In this document: positions 36,670-45,128 of the stretch, one piece after another
Position numbering within the stretch: the first letter of the stretch is position 1
How the letters are laid out: each line of letters starts with the position of its first letter
Assembly (NCBI GenBank): GCA_028281765.1
Contig: JANQJF010000087.1
Coordinates: 1 to 64,000, forward strand
Source: Planctomycetota bacterium
GTDB taxonomy: Bacteria > Planctomycetota > UBA1135 > UBA2386
Reading direction: 5' to 3'
Length of the DNA: 64,000 nucleotides
Notes under the pieces: generated by a model
The model's input: only the letters and a program-made list of their open reading frames with translations
What the model was told of the DNA's origin: nothing
Database searches by the model: none
Position numbers and translations under genes: made by a program

Positions 36670-37946
36670 GTGGAACGGTGCAGCCGCGCCTGCGGCGATC
36701 GCTCCAGCGGCGGTTGACGATCGCGTTCTTGCTGTTCGGTGGTGTGGTCGGCGCGAGCTATCTGGTCGTGCTGCCGCGACTCCTGTTCGACGCTGAGGAC
36801 CGCGTGTTCGGCCGCATCATGCATGCCGAGATCGAGCGCCTCCGCGCGATGCCCTCCGACCGTGTCGCACATGCGATTCTGCCGACCGGGATGCGGGTGT
36901 TCGACCAGGGTTCGTTGCCCGCGCATCTCGGCGCGCGGTTCCTCGATGCGTCCGAAGGCGTCCACGAGTGGCTCGACGTCCCGATGGACGCAGACGGCCA
37001 GAAGATCGCGGATTGCTTCGTCGGCGTCTTTCGAATCGGCGAGCGCCGGCACTACCTGCTCTACGACGTCAGCGCACTCGAGACCTTCGACGAGCGTCGC
37101 GCCGATTGGGAGTTCGTGGTGGTCATCGCGCTCGGGTTCGCCGTGTGCGTGATCGGGACCTGCGCGAGTATCGCGCTCACGCGAAGCGTCGCACGGTCGC
37201 TCGGCTTGTTGCACGACGTCGGTGCGACGGCGACGCCCGAAGAAGCCGAGCCGTTGATCGCCCGGCTCGGCGACGACGAGATCGGTGCCGTCGCGCGGCG
37301 CTTCGATCGCGCACGGCGGGACCTGGCGCAGGCCCTCGATCGTGAGCGCCGCTTCACGCGGGATGCGAGTCATGAGCTGCGCACGCCGGTCACGGTCGTG
37401 CGAGGCGCCTTGGAGCTGCTCGACGCGCAGCGTGAGTTCGATCCGGCGCGCACGCGAGAGCTGTTGTCTCGCATCGAATCGGCTACGGGGCACATCGAAG
37501 ATCTCGTCGTCGCGTTCCTGTGGCTCGCACGCAGCGAACGCGGCGACCCCGAGTTCGAGTCGTTCGACGTCGCACGGCTGGTGCGACTCGTGATCGAGTC
37601 GATTGCCGAGGCGGAGCGCCGATCCCCAGAGGAGCTCGGCATCGAGGTTCACACCGAGTCGGTGAGTGAAGTCACCGCGCCACCGCGCGTGCCCGAGATC
37701 GTCGTGCGCAATCTCGTGCAGAACGCGGTGCGACACGGCGGCGGAGGCGGCAACGCCGTCCGGATCCGGTGCCGAGGTCGCGCGCTGTCGATCGAGAACG
37801 CGCTGCCCGGCGCCGGCGAATCCACGGTGGTCGACAGCTACGGGTTCGGGCTCTCGATCGTCGAGGACCTGTGCGCGCGCTTCGGCTGGACGCTCGAGCT
37901 CGAGCGCACCGCGCGCAGCCACGTCGTGCGGCTCGAGTTCGCCTGA
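36666..37946 (+). CDS. Membrane sensor histidine kinase
   Basis: The predicted product has 426 residues. Two transmembrane helices (about 17-40 and 149-172) enclose a ~108-residue sensor domain. His236 in RDASHELRTPV is the phospho-acceptor. The ATP lid boxes NLVQNAVRHGGGG and YGFGLSIVEDL are present. The start is uncertain: TTG 36666 overlaps the regulator's TGA (TTGA), while GTG 36678 is the alternative; no ATG precedes the first helix. It ends one base before the convergent trpS stop. Confidence 0.93.
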   Translation: MSGTVQPRLRRSLQRRLTIAFLLFGGVVGASYLVVLPRLLFDAEDRVFGRIMHAEIERLRAMPSDRVAHAILPTGMRVFDQGSLPAHLGARFLDASEGVHEWLDVPMDADGQKIADCFVGVFRIGERRHYLLYDVSALETFDERRADWEFVVVIALGFAVCVIGTCASIALTRSVARSLGLLHDVGATATPEEAEPLIARLGDDEIGAVARRFDRARRDLAQALDRERRFTRDASHELRTPVTVVRGALELLDAQREFDPARTRELLSRIESATGHIEDLVVAFLWLARSERGDPEFESFDVARLVRLVIESIAEAERRSPEELGIEVHTESVSEVTAPPRVPEIVVRNLVQNAVRHGGGGGNAVRIRCRGRALSIENALPGAGESTVVDSYGFGLSIVEDLCARFGWTLELERTARSHVVRLEFA

Positions 37947-37947
37947 C

Positions 37948-38964
37948 TCAGCTCGTGCGATCGGCCAGGAAGCCGAGCTTCTCGCGCGCGTCGGCGAGGC
38001 GGTCCTTGCACAGCTCACGTGCCTTCGCGGCCGAGGTGTGCAGCACGTCGTCGACGTAGCTGCCGTCGGCCATCATCTCCCTGTAGCGCGTCTGCATCGG
38101 CTCGAGGATCTCGATGACAGCCTCGGCCACGCCGCCTTTGAGATCGCCGTATCCACGCGCGTCCGCGAAGTTCGCGAGCACGTCTTCCTGCGACTTGCCG
38201 GTCAGCGCCTGATAGACCGTCAGCAGGTTGTTCACGCCGGCCTTCTCGGGATCGTCGCTGAACTCGATGTCTGAGCCGCTGTCCGTCACCGCGCGCTTGA
38301 ACGACTTGAGGATCTTCTTCGGGTCGTCGAGCACGCCGATTCCGTGGTGTGGTCGTTCTTTGATGATGCTCTTGCTCATCTTTGACGTCGGGTCGTCGAG
38401 GCCCATGATCTTCGCACCGATCTTCGGGATCACCGGCTTCGGCAGCTTGAACGTATCGCCGTAGAGCATGTTGAAGCGGCCAGCGATATCGCGCGTGAGT
38501 TCGATGTGCGCGCGCTGGTCTTCGCCGGTCGGCACGAGGTCCGTGTCGAACAGCAGGATGTCCGCGGCCTGCAAGACCGGGTAGTCGAGCAAGCCGGTGC
38601 TCACGCTGTCCTGCGTCTGCGACTTCTCCTTGTACTGCGTCATGCGCTGCAGCCAGCCGACGGGCGTCACGCAGTTCAGCAGCCACGCGAGTTCCGAGTG
38701 CGCGGGAACGTGCGACTGGATGTAGATCAGACACTTGTCGGGATCGAGCCCGCTTGCGAGCAAGATGCCGACGGCTTCGCGGCACACACGACGCAGCTCG
38801 TCGGGATCCTGGTAGACCGTGATCGCGTGCAGGTCGACGACGCACAGGATGTTGAAGCACTCGTCCTGAGAACCGAGCCACTGGCGGATCGCGCCGATGT
38901 AGTTCCCGAGGTGGAGTTGGCCTGTGGGTTGGATGCCGGAGAAGACGGTCGTCGTCGCTGCCAT
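37948..38964 (-). CDS. trpS: Tryptophanyl-tRNA synthetase
   Basis: The product has 338 residues, the usual bacterial length. The class I signatures are intact: HLGN (His18-Asn21, the HIGH site) and KMSKS at 195-199. GEDQRAHIELTRDIAGRFN is also typical. It charges tRNA-Trp with tryptophan. ATG 38964 is preferred; an earlier in-frame start would add 40 atypical residues. Its start region is divergent from the outer-membrane protein gene. Confidence 0.97.
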   Translation of the reverse strand: MAATTTVFSGIQPTGQLHLGNYIGAIRQWLGSQDECFNILCVVDLHAITVYQDPDELRRVCREAVGILLASGLDPDKCLIYIQSHVPAHSELAWLLNCVTPVGWLQRMTQYKEKSQTQDSVSTGLLDYPVLQAADILLFDTDLVPTGEDQRAHIELTRDIAGRFNMLYGDTFKLPKPVIPKIGAKIMGLDDPTSKMSKSIIKERPHHGIGVLDDPKKILKSFKRAVTDSGSDIEFSDDPEKAGVNNLLTVYQALTGKSQEDVLANFADARGYGDLKGGVAEAVIEILEPMQTRYREMMADGSYVDDVLHTSAAKARELCKDRLADAREKLGFLADRTS

Positions 38965-39140
38965 GTCCGCGTCAGCTGGAGGGAGGAAGTGTCGCGGAAT
39001 CGTAGAGCGGCGCGTCGAGAACGGTAGCGCGGGCCTCGCGTGCGTGGACGGAAAGTGGACGAAGGCTCGACGGAGCCTGCACATCCCTTTCGGCGCCAGC
39101 GCGCGAAACTCGGTGCGTTCCGAAACACCGGTTTGAACTC

Positions 39141-39881
39141 ATGCTTTCGACTTCCAAGAACGCACTGCTGCTCGTCTCCTCTCTGGCCCTCGGTGCCTGC
39201 GCCACGTCCACGCGATTGGACCTCGGGACCGGCGAATCCCGCCGCTCCACCGCGCCGGCCGTAGCCGTGCACGCCGATGCCCCATCGAAGGGCAACGTCT
39301 ACGTCCGCGCGCAGTACGGCCTCGGGCTCCTCGCCGATGGCGACCTCGATCAGGGTGGCACAGGCGGGAACGTGGCCGGGGATGCGGAGTACGACGCCGG
39401 CTTCCTCGGTGGACTCGCCATCGGCTATCGAGCCGCCCCGAACTGGTCGTTCGAAGGCGAGCTGATGTATCGGTCGAACGACATCGACTCTCTGATCAAT
39501 CGCGATACCGGCGCGCTCAGGGCGAGCAGCGGTGACTTCGCGTCGCTTGCTCTCATGGCGAATGCCCGCTACCACTTTCGTCCCGGCGAAGACTTCCAGC
39601 CGTACGTGGGCGTCGGTGTCGGTCTCGTCGAAGAGATCGACGTCGACATCGACTTCCCGAACACCCAGCAGGAGCGCAGCTTCTCGGACGTCGCGCTCGG
39701 CCTGCAGGCGATGGTCGGAGCGAAGTACGGACTGACGGATCGGATCTCGCTGTCGGCAGAAGCGCGCTACTTCACGGCGCTCGGCTTCGATCTCGATGGG
39801 GAGGGGGCGTCCAGCGGGGCGACGTTCGACGGGGACTACAACCACGTCGGATTCCTGCTCGGCGTGAGTTACGACTTCTGA
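39141..39881 (+). CDS. Outer-membrane beta-barrel lipoprotein
   Basis: The product has 246 residues. LALGAC (Cys20) is a lipobox. Residues 50-246 alternate in the way of an 8-10 strand barrel (VYVRAQYGLGLLADGD, SFEGELMYRS, QPYVGVGVGLVEE, ISLSAEARYF) and end in YDF, the terminal aromatic recognised by the BAM complex. It resembles OmpA-like/opacity porin-type proteins. A lipid anchor on a barrel is unusual but not unknown. Confidence 0.8.
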   Translation: MLSTSKNALLLVSSLALGACATSTRLDLGTGESRRSTAPAVAVHADAPSKGNVYVRAQYGLGLLADGDLDQGGTGGNVAGDAEYDAGFLGGLAIGYRAAPNWSFEGELMYRSNDIDSLINRDTGALRASSGDFASLALMANARYHFRPGEDFQPYVGVGVGLVEEIDVDIDFPNTQQERSFSDVALGLQAMVGAKYGLTDRISLSAEARYFTALGFDLDGEGASSGATFDGDYNHVGFLLGVSYDF

Positions 39882-39916
39882 CGCCGGCTCCGCGGACTAC
39901 ACTGCGCGAGTTCGCG

Positions 39917-41161
39917 ATGACTCGTGTGTTCTCGATCGCGGCCCGCGCCGCCCTGCTGCTCTGCGTTGTTGCGCCCGTCGTCGCGCAGCACACCGCGTGG
40001 TACTCGAGGACGGACGCACCACGGGAGTGGAGCCGGGAGCTCGGCCGTCGTTGGATGTCCTGCCTCGACGATGCGCGAGTCCTCTCCGAGGTGTCGATTC
40101 CCGGAACGCACGACACCGGCACGCGCAACGGCGGTGGGCTCGGGATGGCGCAGTGCCAGTCGTGGACGCTGCGCGATCAGCTCGAAGCCGGGATCCGTTG
40201 GGTCGACATCCGCTGTCGGCACGATCGGGATGCGTTCCGGATCTTTCACGGCCCGGTCGACCAAAAGCTCTCGTTCGATGCGGACGTGCGCGACGTCGTG
40301 CTCGACTTCCTCGAAGACAATCCGACCGAGACGGTCGTCATGGTCGTCAAGTGCGAGGGACGGGGACGCAACTCGAGATCGTTCGCCGCGACGCTCGACT
40401 CGTATCTCCGTCCGGAGGCCGAGCGTTTCTACACGAAGACCGCGGTGCCGAAGCTCGGGGCCGTGCGCGGCAAGGTCGTGCTGTTCGATCGCACGCCCAA
40501 GCGTGGACGCGATGGCAAGACTTACGGGATTCCTTGGTCGGTTCCGCGGCGACAGGACGCCTTCAACCTCGCGAAGATCTCGATCCGGCAGAAGCTCGAC
40601 AGGATCGAAGATCACTTCCGGACAGCGATCGATGGGGCGAGCTCGACCTGGTTCGTCAACCACACGAGCGCCGCCAACACCGACGCGCGCGCGCTGCTCG
40701 AGCCGCCGCGTGCCGTCGCGGCTCGGATCAATCCACGCGTGTTCGAACTCGTTCGCGAGCTAGGCCGGCGCCGTATCGGGACCGTCGTCATGGACTTCCC
40801 CGGCGAACAGTTGATCCACGCGATCATCGCGGCGAACCCGGGCGTGCCGGTCCAGCCCGCGCACGAGGTCGCGCTCTACGCGTCGCCGGGTTTCGCCGCG
40901 GACTCGCTGTGGCTCGAGGTCGGCGAGTACTCGCAGCTCGAGTCGGTTGCGGACGCGGAGGCGGGATCGAGCTGGGCCGACGAGATCGAGTCGGTCCGGG
41001 TGCCGGCGGGGTTGCGCGGCACGGCTTGGTCCGATCCGGGGTTCGCCGGTGAGCGGTTCGGACCGTTCCTCGGTCCCGTGGAACTCGAGCGCGTTGCCGG
41101 CGCCGAGAACTGGGAGTCTCTGAAGGTCGATCGGCCGGGGACGCATGACCGATCCCGCTGA
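39917..41161 (+). CDS. Secreted PI-PLC X-domain phosphodiesterase
   Basis: The product has 414 residues with a signal peptide ending APVVAQ. The X-domain catalytic histidines are His65 (SIPGTHDT) and His111 (FRIFHGPV), with WVDIRCR between them. The C-terminal ~100 residues look like a separate beta domain (ALYASPGFAADSLWLEVGEY). Enzymes of this class cleave phosphatidylinositol or related phosphodiesters; the exact substrate is unknown. Its stop lies 17 bases inside the mnmC gene, so the two are translationally linked. Confidence 0.85.
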   Translation: MTRVFSIAARAALLLCVVAPVVAQHTAWYSRTDAPREWSRELGRRWMSCLDDARVLSEVSIPGTHDTGTRNGGGLGMAQCQSWTLRDQLEAGIRWVDIRCRHDRDAFRIFHGPVDQKLSFDADVRDVVLDFLEDNPTETVVMVVKCEGRGRNSRSFAATLDSYLRPEAERFYTKTAVPKLGAVRGKVVLFDRTPKRGRDGKTYGIPWSVPRRQDAFNLAKISIRQKLDRIEDHFRTAIDGASSTWFVNHTSAANTDARALLEPPRAVAARINPRVFELVRELGRRRIGTVVMDFPGEQLIHAIIAANPGVPVQPAHEVALYASPGFAADSLWLEVGEYSQLESVADAEAGSSWADEIESVRVPAGLRGTAWSDPGFAGERFGPFLGPVELERVAGAENWESLKVDRPGTHDRSR

Positions 41162-42923
41162 ATTCGACGCGGACGGTCGGCTGATCTCGGCGCGGTACGG
41201 CGACGTCTACTTCGCTGGCGACGGCAGCGGCGAGACCCACCACGTCTTCTTGAACGGCAACGACCTGCCGCGGCGATTCGAGCAGGCAGACGGCACGTTC
41301 GTCGTCGCGGAGACCGGATTCGGGACGGGTCGGAACTTCCTGCTCACCGCCGACGAGTTCATGCGGCGCGCGCCAGCGGGCGGTCGCCTCGTGTACGTCT
41401 CGATCGAGCAGGACGTGCTCGACACCGAGACGTTGGCTCGCGTGCACGCCCGGCTCGCGGATGCGCACCACGAGCGCGCGGCGCAGCTCCGGACCGCGCT
41501 CGCCGGCGAGGTGCGATCGCGCATCGAGTTCGACGGTGGGCGCGTCGTGCTGTGCTTGTTGCGCGGTGATGTCGAGGCAGTGCTCGGCGCGTGGACGTTC
41601 GAGGCGGACGCGTGGTTTCTCGACGGCTTCGCGCCCGCGAAGAACCCGGCGATGTGGACTCCGTCCGTTCTCCGAGAAGTGTCGCGCCGCACGCGGCCCG
41701 GCGGCACGTTCGCGACGTATTCCGCGGCCGGCGCGGTGCGGCGGGCTCTCGAGGATGGCGGTTTCGCTGTCGAGCGCGCCGACGGCTTCGGTGGTAAGCG
41801 TGAGATGCTGCGCGGAACGCTGCCGAACAGCGGGGCAGACGCTGCGCCGGTCGTTGCGCCCGGGACCGTGCAGGTGTCGGGCGCCGGCATCGCCGGGGCC
41901 GCGGTGGCGCACGCGTTCGCCGAGCGGGGCGTGTGCGTCACCGTCGTGGACCCGGTGGGCGTCGCATCCGGCGCGTCCGGAATCCCGGCTGCTGTCGTGC
42001 GCCCGCGGCTGTGGGCCACCGATCATGGCGCCGTGCCGGACGCGGAGATCGTCGCCAACGCGTTCCGCTACACGACCGCCTGGCTCGAGTGGCTCGCGAG
42101 TCCGCGATTCCGACGCTGCGGCGCCCTGCTCGTCGCGTCCGAGGACACGGCCGCGCGCGACGCACGCCGTACGGAGAATCCCGCGACGTCCGATCTCGTC
42201 GAATGGGTCGACGCCGAACGCGCGCACGATCTCTCCGGATTGCCGGTCGCACCGCACGGCGCCGTCTGGATCCCGGACGCCGGCGTGCTCGACGTCGGCG
42301 GTCTGGTGCGGGATCTCCTCGAGCATCCGAACATCGAGGTTCGCACCGGCGCGCCTTCGAATGATCCGGATCTACGTGTCTTCGCGACCGGAACCGTCGG
42401 CAGGCTGGCGGGTGACCTCGTGACGACGCCGCCCGTGCGGGGGCAGGCGATCGCGCTCGCGGGGAGCGACGCGCTCGCGAAGCTCCGGACCGTGCTGTGT
42501 ACGACTGGCTACCTCGCGCCGCCGGATGCGGAAGGCTTGTCCTGGCTCGGCTCGACCTACGACCGACTCGACGAGTCGACGGAGCCGCGCCCGGACGACG
42601 ACGCGCGCGTGCTCGAGCACTTCGGTGCGCGGGGCGCGCTCGCGGAGGCTCTAGACGGTGCGCGCGTCGAGCGACGGTTCGTCGGCGTGCGATGGACGAC
42701 GAGTGACCGCATCCCGGCGCTCGGGTCCCTGAGCGGTGACCGCGACGTGCCGACGATGGTGAGCCTCGCGCACGGATCGCGAGGTGCGGTCACGGCGCCG
42801 TGGACGGCCGAGGTCCTGACGACGCGGGCGTTCGGCGAACCGGCTCCGGCGGCTCCGGACCACCTGCGGCGGCTGTCCGCAGAGGTCGCGATCCGTCGCC
42901 GGCGTGCGGCGCAGCACCGCTAA
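41145..42923 (+). CDS. mnmC: Bifunctional tRNA wobble-uridine modification enzyme MnmC
   Basis: The product has 592 residues. The N-terminal methyltransferase (about 1-235) has the SAM motif ETGFGTGRNF (56-65) and DGFAPAKNPAMW. The C-terminal part (about 243-592) is an FAD oxidoreductase with the GxGxxG motif GAGIAGAAVAHAFA. In the known reaction, the oxidoreductase removes carboxymethyl from cmnm5s2U34 and the methyltransferase completes mnm5s2U34. The fused order is the same as in E. coli, though the protein is shorter than the E. coli enzyme. It starts inside the PLC gene. Confidence 0.92.
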   Translation: MTDPAEFDADGRLISARYGDVYFAGDGSGETHHVFLNGNDLPRRFEQADGTFVVAETGFGTGRNFLLTADEFMRRAPAGGRLVYVSIEQDVLDTETLARVHARLADAHHERAAQLRTALAGEVRSRIEFDGGRVVLCLLRGDVEAVLGAWTFEADAWFLDGFAPAKNPAMWTPSVLREVSRRTRPGGTFATYSAAGAVRRALEDGGFAVERADGFGGKREMLRGTLPNSGADAAPVVAPGTVQVSGAGIAGAAVAHAFAERGVCVTVVDPVGVASGASGIPAAVVRPRLWATDHGAVPDAEIVANAFRYTTAWLEWLASPRFRRCGALLVASEDTAARDARRTENPATSDLVEWVDAERAHDLSGLPVAPHGAVWIPDAGVLDVGGLVRDLLEHPNIEVRTGAPSNDPDLRVFATGTVGRLAGDLVTTPPVRGQAIALAGSDALAKLRTVLCTTGYLAPPDAEGLSWLGSTYDRLDESTEPRPDDDARVLEHFGARGALAEALDGARVERRFVGVRWTTSDRIPALGSLSGDRDVPTMVSLAHGSRGAVTAPWTAEVLTTRAFGEPAPAAPDHLRRLSAEVAIRRRRAAQHR

Positions 42924-43004
42924 CTTTCGATATCAGAGTGATCTACGGCAAATCGCGTTAATTCCCCCGCGTTCGGGCCGCGGATTCCGCACGAGTCGAC
43001 ACAC

Positions 43005-43183
43005 GGAGGACATCACCCCGGCCCGTTCACGAAACCACTTCTCGAGTATCGGCCATCCGTCGTGCTTACGACGACTACTAGGTCGACCAGAGCGTGCTCG
43101 ACTTCCTGAAGAGTGTCGCTACCGGTGACGGTCACCTGCTGAGCCTCGAGGAGATGCTCGCGAACGGCGTCCTCACGAAGTGA
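43005..43183 (+). pseudogene. Small ORF-like region interrupted by TAG
   Basis: After GGAGGA (43005-43010), one frame reads VHETTSRVSAIRRAYDDY, then TAG (43079), then VDQSVLDFLKSVATGDGHLL, then SLEEMLANGVLTK and TGA (43183). Composition is protein-like on both sides, but there is no ATG/GTG/TTG start in that frame after the ribosome-like site. It may be a decayed small gene. Nothing else is seen in the 314-base gap between mnmC and the next gene, apart from the hairpin at 43204. Confidence 0.3.
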
Positions 43184-43203
43184 TCGTCGTCGCGCGCTCT
43201 CCG

Positions 43204-43224
43204 AGCCGGGCTTCGAGCCCGGCT
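43204..43224. terminator. Strong hairpin between convergent genes
   Basis: AGCCGGGC pairs with GCCCGGCT (8-bp perfect GC-rich stem, 5-base TTCGA loop). It lies 14 bases past the stop of the leftward secreted protein gene (43238) and after mnmC, so it could end transcription from both sides. There is no clear T tract. Confidence 0.5.
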
Positions 43225-43237
43225 TCGGCATGTACGG

Positions 43238-45031
43238 TCAGAACGTCGAAGGAATCGCCACCGGTGGCGAGCTCGCGACCGGCGGCAGCAGGTCGAGCAC
43301 GTCGATCGAAACGCCGTAGACCGGCAGACCCGGCGGCGCGCCGACGAGCGAATGGCGCGCACTGCCGGTGCCGTCGAACAGTCCCAAGAACGCCGGGTGG
43401 CCGCTGGACAGGATCGAGCCGAGTTCGGTCAGCGAGGCGTCGAGACCGAAGAACCAGCCGTTCGGGAACGCGCCCGGCGCGAGTGTGATCGGATTGAAGT
43501 AGATGTCACCCGGCACGCCGCGGTGCACGTCGAACTCGAGCGAGCCCGCGTGGGGACGGAGTACGAGGCTGAGTGCGCCCGGCACGTCGGCGAACCAGTT
43601 GTCGGCGCGCGCGCCGCGCATGTTCGAGTTCGACGCGAAGTACTCGTGGTGACCGATACCGAACTCGCCGGTCGCATGCGTCGAGTCGTTGGTTTCGAGG
43701 AGCAGCTCGCCGTCGATGAGGAAGCGCAGCTGGCTGCCGCGTGCTTCGAGTCGCAGGCGGCGCCAGGCCGTCGACGGGCGATACAGCGGATTCGGCAGCA
43801 GGTCGGTCAGCGTGCCGCCCTGCGCGCGCATGCACCACACGCGCCCGTCGTGCGAATCCCACGCGAGCGCGTAGCAAGCGCCCTGCTGCGTGAACGTCCC
43901 GTCGAATGCGCCTTGCGCGTTGTCCCGCGCGAACACGCCGATGCGCTCGAAGCCGTTCGTCGCGAGCTGCGGGCGGTAATCACAGAACAGGTCGGCCTGC
44001 ACGGCAACGTCCCGAGTCGTCGCGCGGCCGAGCCGGATCGAGTCCGTTCCGCCGGCGGGGTCGAACACACGAACCGTCCAGCCGTCGCCACCGCGCGACG
44101 GGATCGAGAACGGCTCGAAGACCGGCGGTGTGAACTTCGGCCGCCAGGTCGACAGCGCCGCCCCCGTCGCCGGGAACGCGTCGATGTACGGGAACGACTC
44201 CGGCGCGTTCGGCACGGTGTAGCCGGACGACGTGAACGCGCCCTCGTCGCTGAGCAACGGGTGCAGGACAGGATCTGCGAGTACGGCCGCCACCGTCGTG
44301 GGCGTCCCGTCGACGAGCACTTCGTTGCGGACCAAGCGCACGCCGTGGCTGTAGTCGGCGTAGTAGTCGACGTGCACCGTCGACAGCGGCTGGATCGGCG
44401 TGCCGTTCTGGTAGTGCCAGCCGTAGATCGCGACGCGGTTCGGATTGGTCGCGAGCAGTCCCGTGATCACGACGTCCTTCTTGATCCCCGCGACGATCTG
44501 CCCGAGCGGTTGCCCTGCGCGCTGCAGCTCGATCTGTTGGTGGTGCTGGTAGAAGAGCGCGGGCGACAGGATGTCATGCTGCTGCGGATTGAACGGGAAC
44601 GGCGCGAGCTGCACCGGCGCGTGCGCCCAGATGTCGTCGACCATGCGCCGCGTCGGCATCGTGCAGTCGACGAGTTCGCACAGGTGCTGGCCGAGCGCGG
44701 GCGTCATCGGCATGCGGAAGAAGTCGATGTCAGCGCCGATCGCGACGTAGTCGGGGGCGACCCAGTAGGTCACGCTGCGAGGTTGCCCGAGCGCGTCGTT
44801 CCGCGTCAGCGAGATCTCGACGAAGTCGCGCGCGAAGTTCGGCACGTTGCCGGCGGTCAGCTCGTCCCACAGGAACTCCTCGCGGTCCTGCACGGACAGC
44901 GACTGGACGTGCGGGAGGAGTTGGCTTCCCGTCAGGGCTTGGCTCGAACGCGGGGGTAGTCGCAGGCGTTGCGCCGAGGCGCAGCTGGCGACCCCGGCCA
45001 GAAGACACAAAGGGAGTGCGGGCGACTTCAC
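43238..45031 (-). CDS. Secreted protein with LamG/concanavalin-like C-terminal region
   Basis: The product has 597 residues with a signal peptide ending CASAQ. Residues about 45-330 (YWVAPDYVAIGADIDFFRMP, MVDDIWAHAPVQLAP) form a domain I have only seen as a conserved hypothetical. Residues about 350-500 look like a concanavalin-type sandwich (DNWFADVPGAL, WRRLRLEARGSQLRFLIDGE). No catalytic site is clear. It is divergent from the metallophosphoesterase-like gene at 45129. Confidence 0.7.
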   Translation of the reverse strand: MKSPALPLCLLAGVASCASAQRLRLPPRSSQALTGSQLLPHVQSLSVQDREEFLWDELTAGNVPNFARDFVEISLTRNDALGQPRSVTYWVAPDYVAIGADIDFFRMPMTPALGQHLCELVDCTMPTRRMVDDIWAHAPVQLAPFPFNPQQHDILSPALFYQHHQQIELQRAGQPLGQIVAGIKKDVVITGLLATNPNRVAIYGWHYQNGTPIQPLSTVHVDYYADYSHGVRLVRNEVLVDGTPTTVAAVLADPVLHPLLSDEGAFTSSGYTVPNAPESFPYIDAFPATGAALSTWRPKFTPPVFEPFSIPSRGGDGWTVRVFDPAGGTDSIRLGRATTRDVAVQADLFCDYRPQLATNGFERIGVFARDNAQGAFDGTFTQQGACYALAWDSHDGRVWCMRAQGGTLTDLLPNPLYRPSTAWRRLRLEARGSQLRFLIDGELLLETNDSTHATGEFGIGHHEYFASNSNMRGARADNWFADVPGALSLVLRPHAGSLEFDVHRGVPGDIYFNPITLAPGAFPNGWFFGLDASLTELGSILSSGHPAFLGLFDGTGSARHSLVGAPPGLPVYGVSIDVLDLLPPVASSPPVAIPSTF

Positions 45032-45128
45032 GGTCGGTGGAGTCTACAAGACGGCGTTCGATGTCGAAGGGGCTCGCCTCTGGTAACCTCGGCCCGCTGC
45101 TCTGATGCCTCCGATCCGCGGTTGCCCC

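Noticed and set aside
43079..43081. In-frame TAG as a pyrrolysine codon
   Set aside because: No pyl genes are seen, and the ORF lacks a start codon, so decay is simpler.
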